64,000 bases of DNA from JAKZVK01 sp965237575 (lineage in GTDB: Bacteria; Acidobacteriota; Terriglobia; Bryobacterales; UBA6623). The position numbers and the translations under genes are program-made. The stretch covers positions 3,782,001-3,846,000 of the forward strand of contig CBDEGI010000004.1 in NCBI GenBank assembly GCA_965237575.1. Reading direction: 5' to 3'. Under the pieces are notes generated by a model that saw only the letters and a program-made list of their open reading frames with translations, was not told where the DNA came from and made no database searches. The stretch's first letter is position 1. Every line of letters starts with the position of its first letter. This document shows, piece after piece, positions 8,011 through 16,435 of this stretch.

Positions 8011-9139
8011 TTTCGTCATTAGCACGCAGTACCAGCGAAGACGCACAAGGGCCGTGGTCCGGGTGGATTCTCTTCACTCGAAACTGCGCAGGGAGTTTCA
8101 GGCCGGAACTAGTCTAAGACCCTGATCAATAGTGACTTACGGCCGATCCACTGAAAGATGTCTGGAAATCAGAGTGTTGTATCGCAGGCGCCGGGAGCAG
8201 AGAGGGTCGACCCCACGCTGAAGTAAGCGCTTGCGATAGAACGATTTGAAGGCAGCGGCCCTATTTGGCAGGGCAATTGCTCTTAAGGGGTTTGTATCCC
8301 AACTCGTTCTGCGCGGTGCGGTGTCGTCGGCCCGCGAAGATGGACAGGGGGACGGTAGCTGCTCCAAGTTTGATCGACCGCATCAGCAGTTGCCCTGCCA
8401 AATCCTACCACGCGAAGCGTCCGCCGCGCAGCGGCTGCGTTCAAATCGGGTTCCGACTCCGAATCCGCCACCTCTCCCACTAACTTGTTACAGAAGAGGG
8501 ACTTAGCGGGAATTACTGCCGAACGTGGCTTCTGGTCGGCAATCCGGGGCAAGTGAAGCTGTCTTTCTCGAACGCGGCCTCGAAGACCTCGAAGTGTGGG
8601 CTAGATCCGCCGTTGTCGGCTAGTGCTTAGCCATGACGACAAACCGGGGTCAACCGATTCCGCCGCACGCCACCAGTCCGGTCGCGATCGGCGACTCGGT
8701 CAAAGCGGCCCGCGAGGCTGACGGCGTTTGGTTTTTCACCAAGTAATCGAGGGCGTCACGAGCACTGGGGGCGCAGCTCCCTAAACCTGCTGTGGCGGTA
8801 CTCTTACTGACGCACGCTAATTCACGACCCACGAATCACGGATCACTGGTTCCAAGCCGAGCAGCGGCGGCAACAGGGTCGATAAACCCTTCGCCGTTTG
8901 AAGACTTCTCGGATCTGGAGGCACCACCCCACCCGCCAGCGGAATTCGAGCCGGATCGGGTTCGCGATCACGTAGGGCGAGTGGTCGGCAACTTACCCCG
9001 ATGTTTCTTGAAGCCAAGCGCGGCTGTCGAGCGCGGCCTGGATCTGATCGAGACAGGAGGGTGAAATGAGATGGTGGCGAATAATCTCGGCCTTGGGTCG
9101 CGCGCTGCGCACAACTGGGTGCGCGCAGTAATCGCAGAA
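8011..9139. other. Region without a convincing gene
   Basis: About 1.1 kb between MITE copies 2 and 3. Short frames exist on both strands, but none has a ribosome site, a recognisable domain or a composition that stands out. The only clear structure is the inverted repeat pair at 8263-8281 and 8385-8403. A minus-strand frame at 8817-9017 runs on from the GntR gene frame but reads as low-grade Arg/Pro-rich sequence. I take this as decayed intergenic DNA. Confidence 0.5.
8263..8403. repeat. Inverted repeat pair, possible small TIR element
   Basis: ATTTGGCAGGGCAATTGCT at 8263-8281 is matched in reverse at 8385-8403 (AGCAGTTGCCCTGCCAAAT), with one mismatch in 19. The 141-base unit is flanked by CCT on both sides (8260-8262 and 8404-8406). 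It encodes nothing obvious. The ends do not resemble those of the main MITE family. Confidence 0.5.
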
Positions 9140-9206
9140 AATGGGGTATCCACTTGACTCAGGTAGCCCCTAATCCATGGACGCCAGTGCACCCAGAATG
9201 CACCCG
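9140..9206. mobile_element. Truncated MITE copy 3
   Basis: The left end AATGGGGTATCCACTTGACT and following 'CAGGTAGCCCCT' match copy 2. Then come two internal deletions before 'ATCCATGGACGCCAG' and 'TGCACCCAGAATGCACCC', after which the similarity ends. The right terminal repeat is missing. The direct repeat CGCAGAAAAT at 9133-9142 recurs at 9262-9271, suggesting a target duplication followed by rearrangement. It overlaps the 3' end of the GntR gene frame. Confidence 0.7.
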
Positions 9207-10076
9207 GCGCCAAGCGCGGCGAGCGGGCCGCCAGAGATCAACAAGCCTCCGGATGGAATGGCGCAGAAAATCAGGTCCGCGGCGCCAAGCGCGGCGAGCG
9301 GGCCGCCAGAGATCAACAAGCTCCGGATGGAATGGCCCGGCCGGCGCTAGCACACCGCGGGCCATCTCTAGGAAGTACTCGCTGATCGAGGCTACAACGA
9401 TTAGTGAGGGATGATCGAGGCGCCGAATCCTCGATGCGTGGTCCACGGCGGATGAGTAGATCATCGAAATTGCGGGCCTCTCGGCCGGGATTACGGCTTC
9501 GAGGGTCGGGATGTCGCCGGGAGGGCTGACTAGGAGCGCACCCAACAATCGGTCTGGGTCGGCCAGCAGGTCGGCTGCCGAACAAGTATGTATCGGCATG
9601 CTGAAACGAGCGCTCAGCTCCGCGGAAATGAGGACTTGCATGCCGACATCGTCGGACAAGACTAGGACGTGGTCCGGCGGCGCGGCCAGTAGGCGATCGC
9701 GAAGGCGTCCGCTCAGTTCTTTAAGGCTGTAGCCACGCTGCCGGGCCGCCCGGATTGTCGAGTCCACGAACTCGCCGAGTCCGTTTCCGACCTCCGCCTG
9801 ACGGCTTTGCGGGTCGCGGACAACGAGTTGGTTCCCCGGACGCCTGACGACCAATTTGGTTAGGACAGGATCACGGTAGGCGCTAGTGACCGTGTTGCGA
9901 TGAATGTGCAGCCGGCGGGCCAGGGCTCGCACACTGGGCAAGGCGTCCCCTGGCCGCAGAGCTCCAGAGCCGATGTGTAGCACGATCTGAGCCGCAACCT
10001 GCTCGTGGATCCGAACGTCGGCCTCGCGGCTGATTTGAATCTCGAGCGCCACGACCAGACCATTGTGCCACTTCAC
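9159..10076 (-). CDS. GntR-family transcriptional regulator with rearranged C-terminus
   Basis: Residues about 12-75 form a GntR winged helix: 'IHEQVAAQIVLHIGSGALRP', then 'GDALPSVRALARRLHIHRNT' and 'VTSAYRDPVLTKLVVRR'. The middle (residues about 90-245) is an effector-like domain of uncertain type ('LLADPDRLLGALLVSPPGD'). From about residue 255 the protein carries 'LVDLWRPARRAWRR' twice, which comes from a direct DNA duplication (9207-9258 and 9282-9333), and its last residues are encoded inside MITE copy 3. The true ancestral 3' end is therefore lost. It is divergent from the FG-GAP gene, 53 bases away, which it may regulate. GTG start at 10076 is uncertain. Confidence 0.7.
   Translation of the reverse strand: MKWHNGLVVALEIQISREADVRIHEQVAAQIVLHIGSGALRPGDALPSVRALARRLHIHRNTVTSAYRDPVLTKLVVRRPGNQLVVRDPQSRQAEVGNGLGEFVDSTIRAARQRGYSLKELSGRLRDRLLAAPPDHVLVLSDDVGMQVLISAELSARFSMPIHTCSAADLLADPDRLLGALLVSPPGDIPTLEAVIPAERPAISMIYSSAVDHASRIRRLDHPSLIVVASISEYFLEMARGVLAPAGPFHPELVDLWRPARRAWRRGPDFLRHSIRRLVDLWRPARRAWRRVHSGCTGVHGLGAT
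9206..9334. repeat. Direct duplication in the 3' end of the GntR gene
   Basis: A unit of about 53 bases containing GGCGCCAAGCGCGGCGAGCG and GGCCGCCAGAGATCAACAAG, ending at GGATGGAATGG, occurs at about 9206-9259 and again at about 9281-9332. The copies differ by one inserted base (AAGCCTCC versus AAGCTCC). The segment between them contains the CGCAGAAAAT direct repeat. It explains the doubled 'LVDLWRPARRAWRR' peptide. Confidence 0.8.
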
Positions 10077-10129
10077 AAACTGTCACAGCTTGGGTGGGCG
10101 CAAAGCCCTCTCCGCTCTAGCCTAAGGAC

Positions 10130-11788
10130 ATGATCGGAGCGAGACCTAGCGCGGCAACCGGCCGCACGAGGCATTATCGACGAAGCCTGTTCTCCATGCT
10201 GGTGTTGGGAGTCTTCCTGTCGGGCTACATGACGACTGCCACCGCGCAAGTCACTTTCGAGACGTACGAGGTCGTCACCGGCGTCGCGAAGCGCCTGACC
10301 GTTTTGACGGGATTTCTGCTCGGCGGCACCATTGCGGAACTCGCCGTGGTGCAGATCGACGAGAATGACGACCGGCGCTTGCGCATCTACGCGTTCGGTA
10401 GCGGCGCCTGGGCGCCGAAACTCGACGCAATGCTGCGTCCCGAAGTGTTGTTTGTCGATGTGGCCAACATAGGCGGACGCGACCGGTTGGTCCTGTACGA
10501 GCGCGGCCGCCTGAACTGGTTCGATACCGAATCGGCGACGGAACACCTGCTTGTGGCGGTTACTTCCAATTTCAATCCGCCACGCAGCGACGAAATCCCG
10601 CACGTAGACGTCACTCGGGACCTGAACGCAGACGACCTCGACGACCTAGTCGTGCCGGATGTCGATGGCTTCTGGGTGTTCATCCAGATGAGCGACGGCG
10701 CGTTCGCCGATCCACTGACGATCGGCCCACCCACTGATATGAGTGGGATCTACGGAGCCGACGGGTATCGCTACGACCCCTGGTCTGAGAGCCGTGTCCA
10801 CGAGACGGACTACAACCAGGATGGTCGCAGCGACCTGGTGTTCTGGAACGAGGACCACTTCGAGGTTCACGCCCAAGACGTGCGTGGGCTGTTTGACCCG
10901 GTGGGCGAGACCTTCACGACCGACGTGGCATTCGATACCGACCAGATCTACTCGCTCGCCGCGGGAGACATGACAGGGAGGGCGCTGCACTCGCTGACCG
11001 ACCTCAACGGCGACGGCGTGGGCGACCTCGTTGTGTTCTCGCTCAAGGGCAAAAGAATATCTAAAAAGCGATCCACCTACGAGGCGCATTTTGGCGCGCG
11101 AACAACCGATGGCGGCACCGTGTTCGCCTCGAAGGTCGGGGCGACGTTCCAGTCGGAGGGCAGCATTCAGATCGGGCTGGACCGGCCCGACCGCGGTCGC
11201 GACGGCCGGGGCCTGCTGATGTTCACAACCATCGAGGTCCGGTTCCTCGAAAGCAGCCTTTGGAAGAGCATCAAAGGGTTCATGGGCGATGACATCTCGT
11301 TGGATCTCGAGTTCTACCGCAAGGAGGAGGGCCGTTACCCCGACACACCCAACGCCATCCGCACAATCGCGTTAGACGGTGTGCCCAGCCATCGCGAGCC
11401 GGGGTCGGCGCCCCTGGACATCGTGCTTCGAGGGGCGACGCACGAACGCCGAAAGACACAAAAGAGTTGGCCGCGCGCGTTCAACTCGACTTTGCTCATC
11501 GGGGATGTGACCGGCGACGGCCTCTCCGACCTGCTCATCGGGCAGCACCCCAGGCACCTGGACGTCTTTGTCGGCGTGCCGGGGCCGGACCTGTTCTCGC
11601 GGCGGCCTCAAGACGTTGCGGTCGCCGTGCCCAACGACGAGGAATACACCTGGCTGGTGGATCTCAACCAGGACGGCAGGCAGGACATCCTCATGCACCA
11701 CCCATTCACTCTACGAGATGCTCACGGGGCCCCGATACGGCCGCCGGGAACGGAGCCGCATCGGGTGACGATGCTGATCGCCCGGTAG
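10130..11788 (+). CDS. Secreted FG-GAP/VCBS repeat protein
   Basis: A 552-residue exported protein. The leader is long (hydrophobic core 'FSMLVLGVFLSGYMTTATAQ', cleavage after 'ATA'), so a start nearer the core is possible. Calcium-loop FG-GAP motifs recur along the chain: 'DLNADDLDDLVVPD', 'DYNQDGRSDLVFWN', 'DLNGDGVGDLVVFS', 'DVTGDGLSDLLIGQ' and 'DLNQDGRQDILMHH'. Such repeats fold as an integrin-alpha-like beta propeller and are common in surface or adhesion proteins. No enzymatic domain is visible. It is divergent from the GntR gene and is followed after 76 bases by an outer-membrane barrel gene that may be co-transcribed. Confidence 0.82.
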   Translation: MIGARPSAATGRTRHYRRSLFSMLVLGVFLSGYMTTATAQVTFETYEVVTGVAKRLTVLTGFLLGGTIAELAVVQIDENDDRRLRIYAFGSGAWAPKLDAMLRPEVLFVDVANIGGRDRLVLYERGRLNWFDTESATEHLLVAVTSNFNPPRSDEIPHVDVTRDLNADDLDDLVVPDVDGFWVFIQMSDGAFADPLTIGPPTDMSGIYGADGYRYDPWSESRVHETDYNQDGRSDLVFWNEDHFEVHAQDVRGLFDPVGETFTTDVAFDTDQIYSLAAGDMTGRALHSLTDLNGDGVGDLVVFSLKGKRISKKRSTYEAHFGARTTDGGTVFASKVGATFQSEGSIQIGLDRPDRGRDGRGLLMFTTIEVRFLESSLWKSIKGFMGDDISLDLEFYRKEEGRYPDTPNAIRTIALDGVPSHREPGSAPLDIVLRGATHERRKTQKSWPRAFNSTLLIGDVTGDGLSDLLIGQHPRHLDVFVGVPGPDLFSRRPQDVAVAVPNDEEYTWLVDLNQDGRQDILMHHPFTLRDAHGAPIRPPGTEPHRVTMLIAR

Positions 11789-11864
11789 GGCGCTCCCAAA
11801 CGGGAGAAATCGCTTTTGTGGTTTGCCTCGTGGCAGGATTTTCCAATTCTAGGAGGAAACAACG

Positions 11865-12761
11865 ATGGATACCAGATCACGCAGCCGCGGTCTCGGTGAC
11901 CGAACGGATCGGCGCCCCGTAAACCCCAAGCGCCTCGCGGCAACGCTCATATTGTTGCTGCTGTCCGGGTCGGCGTCTGCTCAGCACTCCCTCGTTCCGG
12001 CGACGGTGATCGCCCCGCCCGCAGCTGCGCAGCCCAGTGCGGGCGCTTTGAACGAGAGCGAGGCGCGCGCCACACCGGGTAACAACGAAATCGAGATTCC
12101 GCGCTCCAGCTTCCGGCGCGAGTACGAGTGGTACGTCCGCGACGGGGTGGCGGTGGGTAGCCCGGTGCGCTTCGATGGCGTCGATATCGACGAAGAAAGG
12201 CGACGCGATTACGATGAAGTCCATAACGTCATCCCTGAACAAGAGCTAAGAAGGCATCACATCGGTATGCAGGTAGGCATTTTTAACCCTTCAACTGATG
12301 TCATTGAGCTTGGGAATTTAGATTTAGATATTGAAGGGAACAGGTTTGTGGGAGCCCTCAACATACCCAACTACCGCTATTCGCTAAATCCTCACATCGA
12401 TCTCGCCCTAGATATTTCAAGACATTGGATAGGTCGGTGGTCTACTCCTACATCTGGGGAAGTTAAACTGGCAGCCGGTTACATAGGACCTAGCATACGA
12501 GTAAATGGGTTGAACAGGACAAAAGGTAAGAGAGTCATACCTTATCTGCAAGGCAACATTTATTACGTTCACGAGCAGCTCACCACATCTGAGACGCGTA
12601 TTGAACACGGCGTTGGATTTGGTCTCCACGGCGGCGTGGATCTCTATATCAGCCGTCTGATTTCAATTCCAATTGAAGCCACTTACGTCGGAACAGTGGG
12701 TAATGATATAGATGATTTATCCGGATTTGGTTTATTCGTAGGAGTCACCTTCAATTTTTGA
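11865..12761 (+). CDS. Predicted outer-membrane beta-barrel protein with composite base composition
   Basis: A 298-residue protein with a good ribosome site (AGGAGG eight bases before the ATG) and a signal peptide ending 'GSASA-QHS'. The N-terminal 110 residues are Ala/Arg/Glu-rich. From about residue 130 the pattern changes to alternating strands typical of a porin-like barrel ('GAGV'-type turns: 'VKLAAGYIGPSIRVNG', 'YLQGNIYYVHEQL', 'VGFGLHGGVDLYI') and it ends in a terminal Phe ('GLFVGVTFNF'), the classic barrel-insertion signal. Bases 12061-12120 are 67 percent GC, while 12241-12360 are about 42 percent by direct count. The gene looks like a fusion of a local 5' part to an imported 3' part. 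Confidence 0.65.
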   Translation: MDTRSRSRGLGDRTDRRPVNPKRLAATLILLLLSGSASAQHSLVPATVIAPPAAAQPSAGALNESEARATPGNNEIEIPRSSFRREYEWYVRDGVAVGSPVRFDGVDIDEERRRDYDEVHNVIPEQELRRHHIGMQVGIFNPSTDVIELGNLDLDIEGNRFVGALNIPNYRYSLNPHIDLALDISRHWIGRWSTPTSGEVKLAAGYIGPSIRVNGLNRTKGKRVIPYLQGNIYYVHEQLTTSETRIEHGVGFGLHGGVDLYISRLISIPIEATYVGTVGNDIDDLSGFGLFVGVTFNF

Positions 12762-12781
12762 TTCGCCCCGAATCGAATCAA

Positions 12782-13010
12782 CTGGGGTATCCATTTGACT
12801 CAGGTAACCCCACATCTTGTGGTCGGCTTCAGGGCGTTTCGTCCTCCCAATCGGCCCGGAAACCGGGACAGCCTCAATTTACTCTGATACCGGAGTGCTC
12901 TCAGATCGTACGCACATGAAAACAATCATCAAGGATTACGCACGCGCCATGGCCGAGAATCGCAGGCTTGGAAACGTGGTCTTTTATGCTCCACTGGGCT
13001 CTCCTGCCGG
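12782..13010. mobile_element. Degenerate MITE copy 4
   Basis: Starts CTGGGGTATCCATTTGACT and 'CAGGTAACCCCACA' at 12782, just downstream of the barrel gene. The middle is unlike the intact copies, but ATCAAGGATTACGCACGCGC at about 12929 and CGCAGGCTTGGAAACGTGGT at 12961-12980 are shared with copy 2. No right-hand terminal repeat or target duplication was found. The remaining bases to 13202 contain only a short hairpin and a tandem CCCGGTTACACT. Confidence 0.65.
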
Positions 13011-13202
13011 ACACGGCTATCGAGATCGGCAGGACCGAGGTGGGCACCCAGGAACCCGTGACAACAGGGGGTAGAGTATCTTGCGCGACCCCTCGACGCT
13101 CAAATAATTGAGGCTGTCCCGGTTACACTCCCGGTTACACTCGAGGCAGAAGGTTCCTTAGAAGTGTCGATGCGGCAGACGTAGGCGTCTGCGCCACCCG
13201 GC

Positions 13203-14315
13203 TTAGTCCCGTTGGTAGAGATACGCCGCGTCGACCCGGCGGCTGCCGGAGCCGTCGTTGACGACGTACTGCGGGACGCGGGGCTTGCCGTCGCGCGTGC
13301 GGTAGGACCATAACGACGCTGCGGCGTGCTCGCCGTCATTGCGTAGCGCGTAGAAGCCGATGTGGATGGCCTGGAGACGATCGAGGTCGTCGTTGTAGTT
13401 GCGCGAGACACGCTTGAGCACGTCGAGGCAGGCATCCCGAGGGCTCATGCCGTGGCGCATGTTCTCGACGACCGTGTGGCCGCCCGAGACGCGGATGTTC
13501 TCCTCGCCGCGGCCCGTCGAGCCGCCCGCGCCGACGTCCTGGTCGACGTAGAGCCCGGCGCCGATGATGGGTGAGTCGCCGACGCGTCCCGGGATCTTGA
13601 ACGCCAGGCCGCTCGTGGTCGTGCAGCCGGACATTTCACCCTTGCGGTTGCGTGCCAGACAGTTGATCGTGCCTTTGGGCGGGTCGGCGGCGATACGGCG
13701 CGCCCAGGCGAACCACTCGGGGCTAGCGTCGGGGAAGCGGTCCCGCAGCCGGGCCTCCTGTTTGTGGGCTTCCTGTTGGGCGGGAGGCGCGTCGAGGCCG
13801 GGGCCCCAATCGGTGTCGCGCGACTCCTTCCAGGTGAGCCACGCGAGGCGCGCCTTATCGGTGAGGAGGTCTTCTTCGGGGAAGCCGTGGGCCTTGGCGA
13901 ATCGCAGCGCGCCCTCGCCGACGAGCATGATGTGGTCGGTGCGCTCCATTACCAACTGGGCGACTTTGGACGGCGTCTTGATGTTGCGCAGCGAAGCGAC
14001 ACTGCCGGCGCGCCGGGTGGGGCCGTGCATGACGCAGGCGTCCAGCTCGACGACGCCGTCTTCGTTGGGAAGGCCGCCGTAACCGACGCCACTGTCTTCG
14101 GGGTCGAGTTCCGGCAGGTTGACGCCCGCGATGACGGCGTCGAGCGTGTCCTCGCCGGCTTGCAGCCGCTCGATGACGCGTTTGCAGCAGGCGAGGCCGT
14201 TCGAGCTGGAGATGGCGATGTCGCCGGTGGGCGGTGCTGCCGAAGAGGAAGCGGCAACTGCCCCGGAACCGGAAAGAAGCAGGGAGCTTTTGAGGATGTT
14301 TCGACGGGAGATCAT
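13203..14315 (-). CDS. Tat-exported N4-(beta-N-acetylglucosaminyl)-L-asparaginase / Ntn hydrolase
   Basis: The ATG at 14315 is chosen because AAGGAG lies six bases before it and it opens a twin-arginine leader (MISRRNILKSSLLLSGSG). The 370-residue product is a type 2 asparaginase / glycosylasparaginase, family T2. The Ntn nucleophile is the Thr in 'GEMSGCTTTSGLAFKIPGRV', exposed by self-cleavage; substrate-side motifs 'GDSPIIGAGLYVDQDVGAGG' and 'STGRGEENIRVSGG' follow. It would hydrolyse GlcNAc-Asn or isoaspartyl bonds in the periplasm. The frame can extend to 14441, but that part covers a palindromic intergenic repeat and is not coding. Confidence 0.88.
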   Translation of the reverse strand: MISRRNILKSSLLLSGSGAVAASSSAAPPTGDIAISSSNGLACCKRVIERLQAGEDTLDAVIAGVNLPELDPEDSGVGYGGLPNEDGVVELDACVMHGPTRRAGSVASLRNIKTPSKVAQLVMERTDHIMLVGEGALRFAKAHGFPEEDLLTDKARLAWLTWKESRDTDWGPGLDAPPAQQEAHKQEARLRDRFPDASPEWFAWARRIAADPPKGTINCLARNRKGEMSGCTTTSGLAFKIPGRVGDSPIIGAGLYVDQDVGAGGSTGRGEENIRVSGGHTVVENMRHGMSPRDACLDVLKRVSRNYNDDLDRLQAIHIGFYALRNDGEHAAASLWSYRTRDGKPRVPQYVVNDGSGSRRVDAAYLYQRD

Positions 14316-14396
14316 GCGTGCTCCTTGGAGAAGATTATCCACAGATGAACACAGATTCTCTGGACTTCGAATGTGGGTGGGATTACCGATGCTGCC

Positions 14397-14416
14397 GGGC
14401 ACAGCATGCTGTGCCC
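14397..14416. repeat. Palindrome GGGCACAGCATGCTGTGCCC
   Basis: A perfect 20-base palindrome followed by CTACATTTCG, in the gap between the asparaginase and sppA genes. The same unit, with GGCATGCC or GCGTGC cores, recurs at 23844 and 54158 and in part at 45406 and 54106. It can form a hairpin in RNA from either strand. Confidence 0.75.
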
Positions 14417-14448
14417 CTACATTTCGTTTCGCGGGCACCATGGGGATG

Positions 14449-16185
14449 TCAGCGTACTTGAATCGAGTAAGGCGCGATCCGGAGCATGCCGCCTTGCAGC
14501 AGCGACGGGCCTAGGGGCAAGTCCGCCAGGCGCGAGCGCACCAGGGAAACCCACGCAGGCTCGCTCACCCAAGTGTCGGCGTCGAACAGAGCTTCGAACG
14601 GGTTCTTGGGGGCCGGGTAGGGGACCAGTTGGATCTCTTCGTCCTCCTCGATCCCGGCTGCCTCTCTGACCAGCTCGATGGCGCGGTCGAATCCGCCCAA
14701 CTCGTCCACCAGGCCCTGCTGCTCGGCCTGGCTTCCCATCCAGACACGGCCTTGCGCGACCTCGTCGATCTCTTCCCACTCGCGCTCGCGGGACTCGGCC
14801 ACTTTGTCGACAAAGCCCTTATAAAAGATCTCGATGTCGCCGCGCAGCTTGGCGCGCTCGTCGTCGGTCAACGATCGATAGTCGCTATAGATGTCGGCGA
14901 AGCGGCCGCGCTTGATCACTTCCTTCTTGAGGCCGATCTTGTCGTAGAGCCCGCGCAGGTTGATCTTGCCGTAGAAAACGCCGATCGAGCCGGTGTAGGT
15001 GCCGGGGTAGGCCAACACCGGCGCGCCGGCCATGGCGATGTAGTAGCCGCCCGAGGCCGCCACGTCGGAGAACGAGACGACGAGCGGCTTTTCCTCGCGT
15101 AGCAGATTGACCTCGCGCCAAATCTGATCGGACGCGACGGCGTCACCGCCGGGCGAGTTGATTCTCAGAATGACGGCCTTGATGTCGTCGTCTTCGCGCA
15201 GCTTGCGCAGCGTGGCCGAGAAGGAATCCGCCCCCAGGATCGTTAAGCCGGTGAAGGGATCCGTCTGGCCTTTGCCGCTCAGAATCTCGCCGACGGCATA
15301 CACCACAGCAACTTGATTGTCGGCGCCGAAGCCGAGCGAGTCGGGCAGCGGGTTGCGATACTCGCTGTACTTGACCTTGCGCAGCTCATCGAGTTCGAGG
15401 GTCTCTGTGATGTGATCTTCCAACTCGTCTCGGTACTTGAGGCCGTCGATCAGTCCGGCGTCGAGGGCCTGCCGCGGCAGGAAGGGTCCGGTTTCGACGA
15501 TCTGCCGCATCTCTTCTTCGGATTTCCCGCGAGCCACGCCAACGGTCGTCAAGAAACGGCTGTAGACGTCATCCAGAATCGAGTTCCAGACTTCGCGGTA
15601 CTCGTCCGACATGCTGGTTCGCACGTAGGGTTCCACGGCGCTCTTGTACTTGCCGACCCGGTGGAGTTCGGCCTCGATGCCGAGCTTGGCGAGCGTCTCG
15701 GTGTAGAAGCTGGCCTCGATTCGCAGGCCTTTGACGTCGAGCATGCCTTCCGGAGACATGTAGACTTCGTCGGCGGCGCTGGCAACGAGGTAGTCGATCG
15801 TGCTGCCGGTGGTTAGGAACGCGAAGACCGGCTTGCCGGCTTGCTTGAACTTCTCGATGCCCCAGCGGATCTCCTGTGCTTTGGCCCAACCGGCCCCGAG
15901 GCCCCGCAGGTCAAGGGTCAAGGCGCGTATCCGGTCGTCCTCGGCGGCCTTTTCGAAGACGTTACGCAACTCCAGCACCGTCGGAGGGGGGCCGCTGCGA
16001 AGCATCTGAATCGAGAAACCGTCGATGTGCTCGGGGATGCGCCCGCTCAGCCGCATAGTGAGCACGGAGTCGGCCTCGATGTCGGGCTCGAACGACTGCA
16101 CGGCCACGCCCGCCAAGACGAGAAAAACGACGAACAGGACCACCAAAATGATTCCGCTGATGATGCCGAGCAGGTACTTGACCAT
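14449..16185 (-). CDS. sppA: Signal peptide peptidase SppA, 67K type
   Basis: A 578-residue inner-membrane serine protease that clears signal-peptide remnants. The ATG at 16185 has AGGAG nine bases upstream; an in-frame TTG two codons earlier is too close to it. Residues 5-30 are the membrane anchor. The fold is the tandem SppA form. The general-base lysine is in 'GKYKSAVEPYV' (about Lys181) and the nucleophile is in 'DVAASGGYYIAMA' (about Ser378), split between the two halves as in E. coli SppA. 'INSPGGDAVAS' and 'GTYTGSIGVFYGK' are also typical. Length fits the 67K family. Confidence 0.93.
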   Translation of the reverse strand: MVKYLLGIISGIILVVLFVVFLVLAGVAVQSFEPDIEADSVLTMRLSGRIPEHIDGFSIQMLRSGPPPTVLELRNVFEKAAEDDRIRALTLDLRGLGAGWAKAQEIRWGIEKFKQAGKPVFAFLTTGSTIDYLVASAADEVYMSPEGMLDVKGLRIEASFYTETLAKLGIEAELHRVGKYKSAVEPYVRTSMSDEYREVWNSILDDVYSRFLTTVGVARGKSEEEMRQIVETGPFLPRQALDAGLIDGLKYRDELEDHITETLELDELRKVKYSEYRNPLPDSLGFGADNQVAVVYAVGEILSGKGQTDPFTGLTILGADSFSATLRKLREDDDIKAVILRINSPGGDAVASDQIWREVNLLREEKPLVVSFSDVAASGGYYIAMAGAPVLAYPGTYTGSIGVFYGKINLRGLYDKIGLKKEVIKRGRFADIYSDYRSLTDDERAKLRGDIEIFYKGFVDKVAESREREWEEIDEVAQGRVWMGSQAEQQGLVDELGGFDRAIELVREAAGIEEDEEIQLVPYPAPKNPFEALFDADTWVSEPAWVSLVRSRLADLPLGPSLLQGGMLRIAPYSIQVR

Positions 16186-16435
16186 GGGCAATGACTCCTA
16201 TCCGACGGTTTTCGCAGAGTGGAGAGGCGAGTCGCCGGGGCTTACGGGCTTGCCCGCAGATGCTCGTCCGGAGACCGGTTGAGTTGGTCCGCGCGGCCGG
16301 CGCGCAGAGAGAGCCCCCCATAGCGATGTCCGGGAGAATCAGAGCACGGTCTTATTGTATCCGAGCCCCGGCGGAGCCCCGATGGGGGGTGCCGCCGCGG
16401 ACCCGCCATGATTCTAAAGGCCGGGCGGCACGGCC

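Noticed and set aside
6483..8018. The two MITEs and the creatininase gene as one composite transposon
   Set aside because: Each element carries its own distinct target duplication, and no duplication spans the whole unit.
8792..9064. 90-residue plus-strand frame in the gene-poor region
   Set aside because: No start signal, low-complexity Pro-rich sequence, and it overlaps another equally weak minus-strand frame.
14316..14441. Longer N-terminus of the asparaginase-like protein
   Set aside because: The extension runs through a palindromic repeat and lacks a ribosome site, whereas the ATG at 14315 has one and starts a Tat leader.
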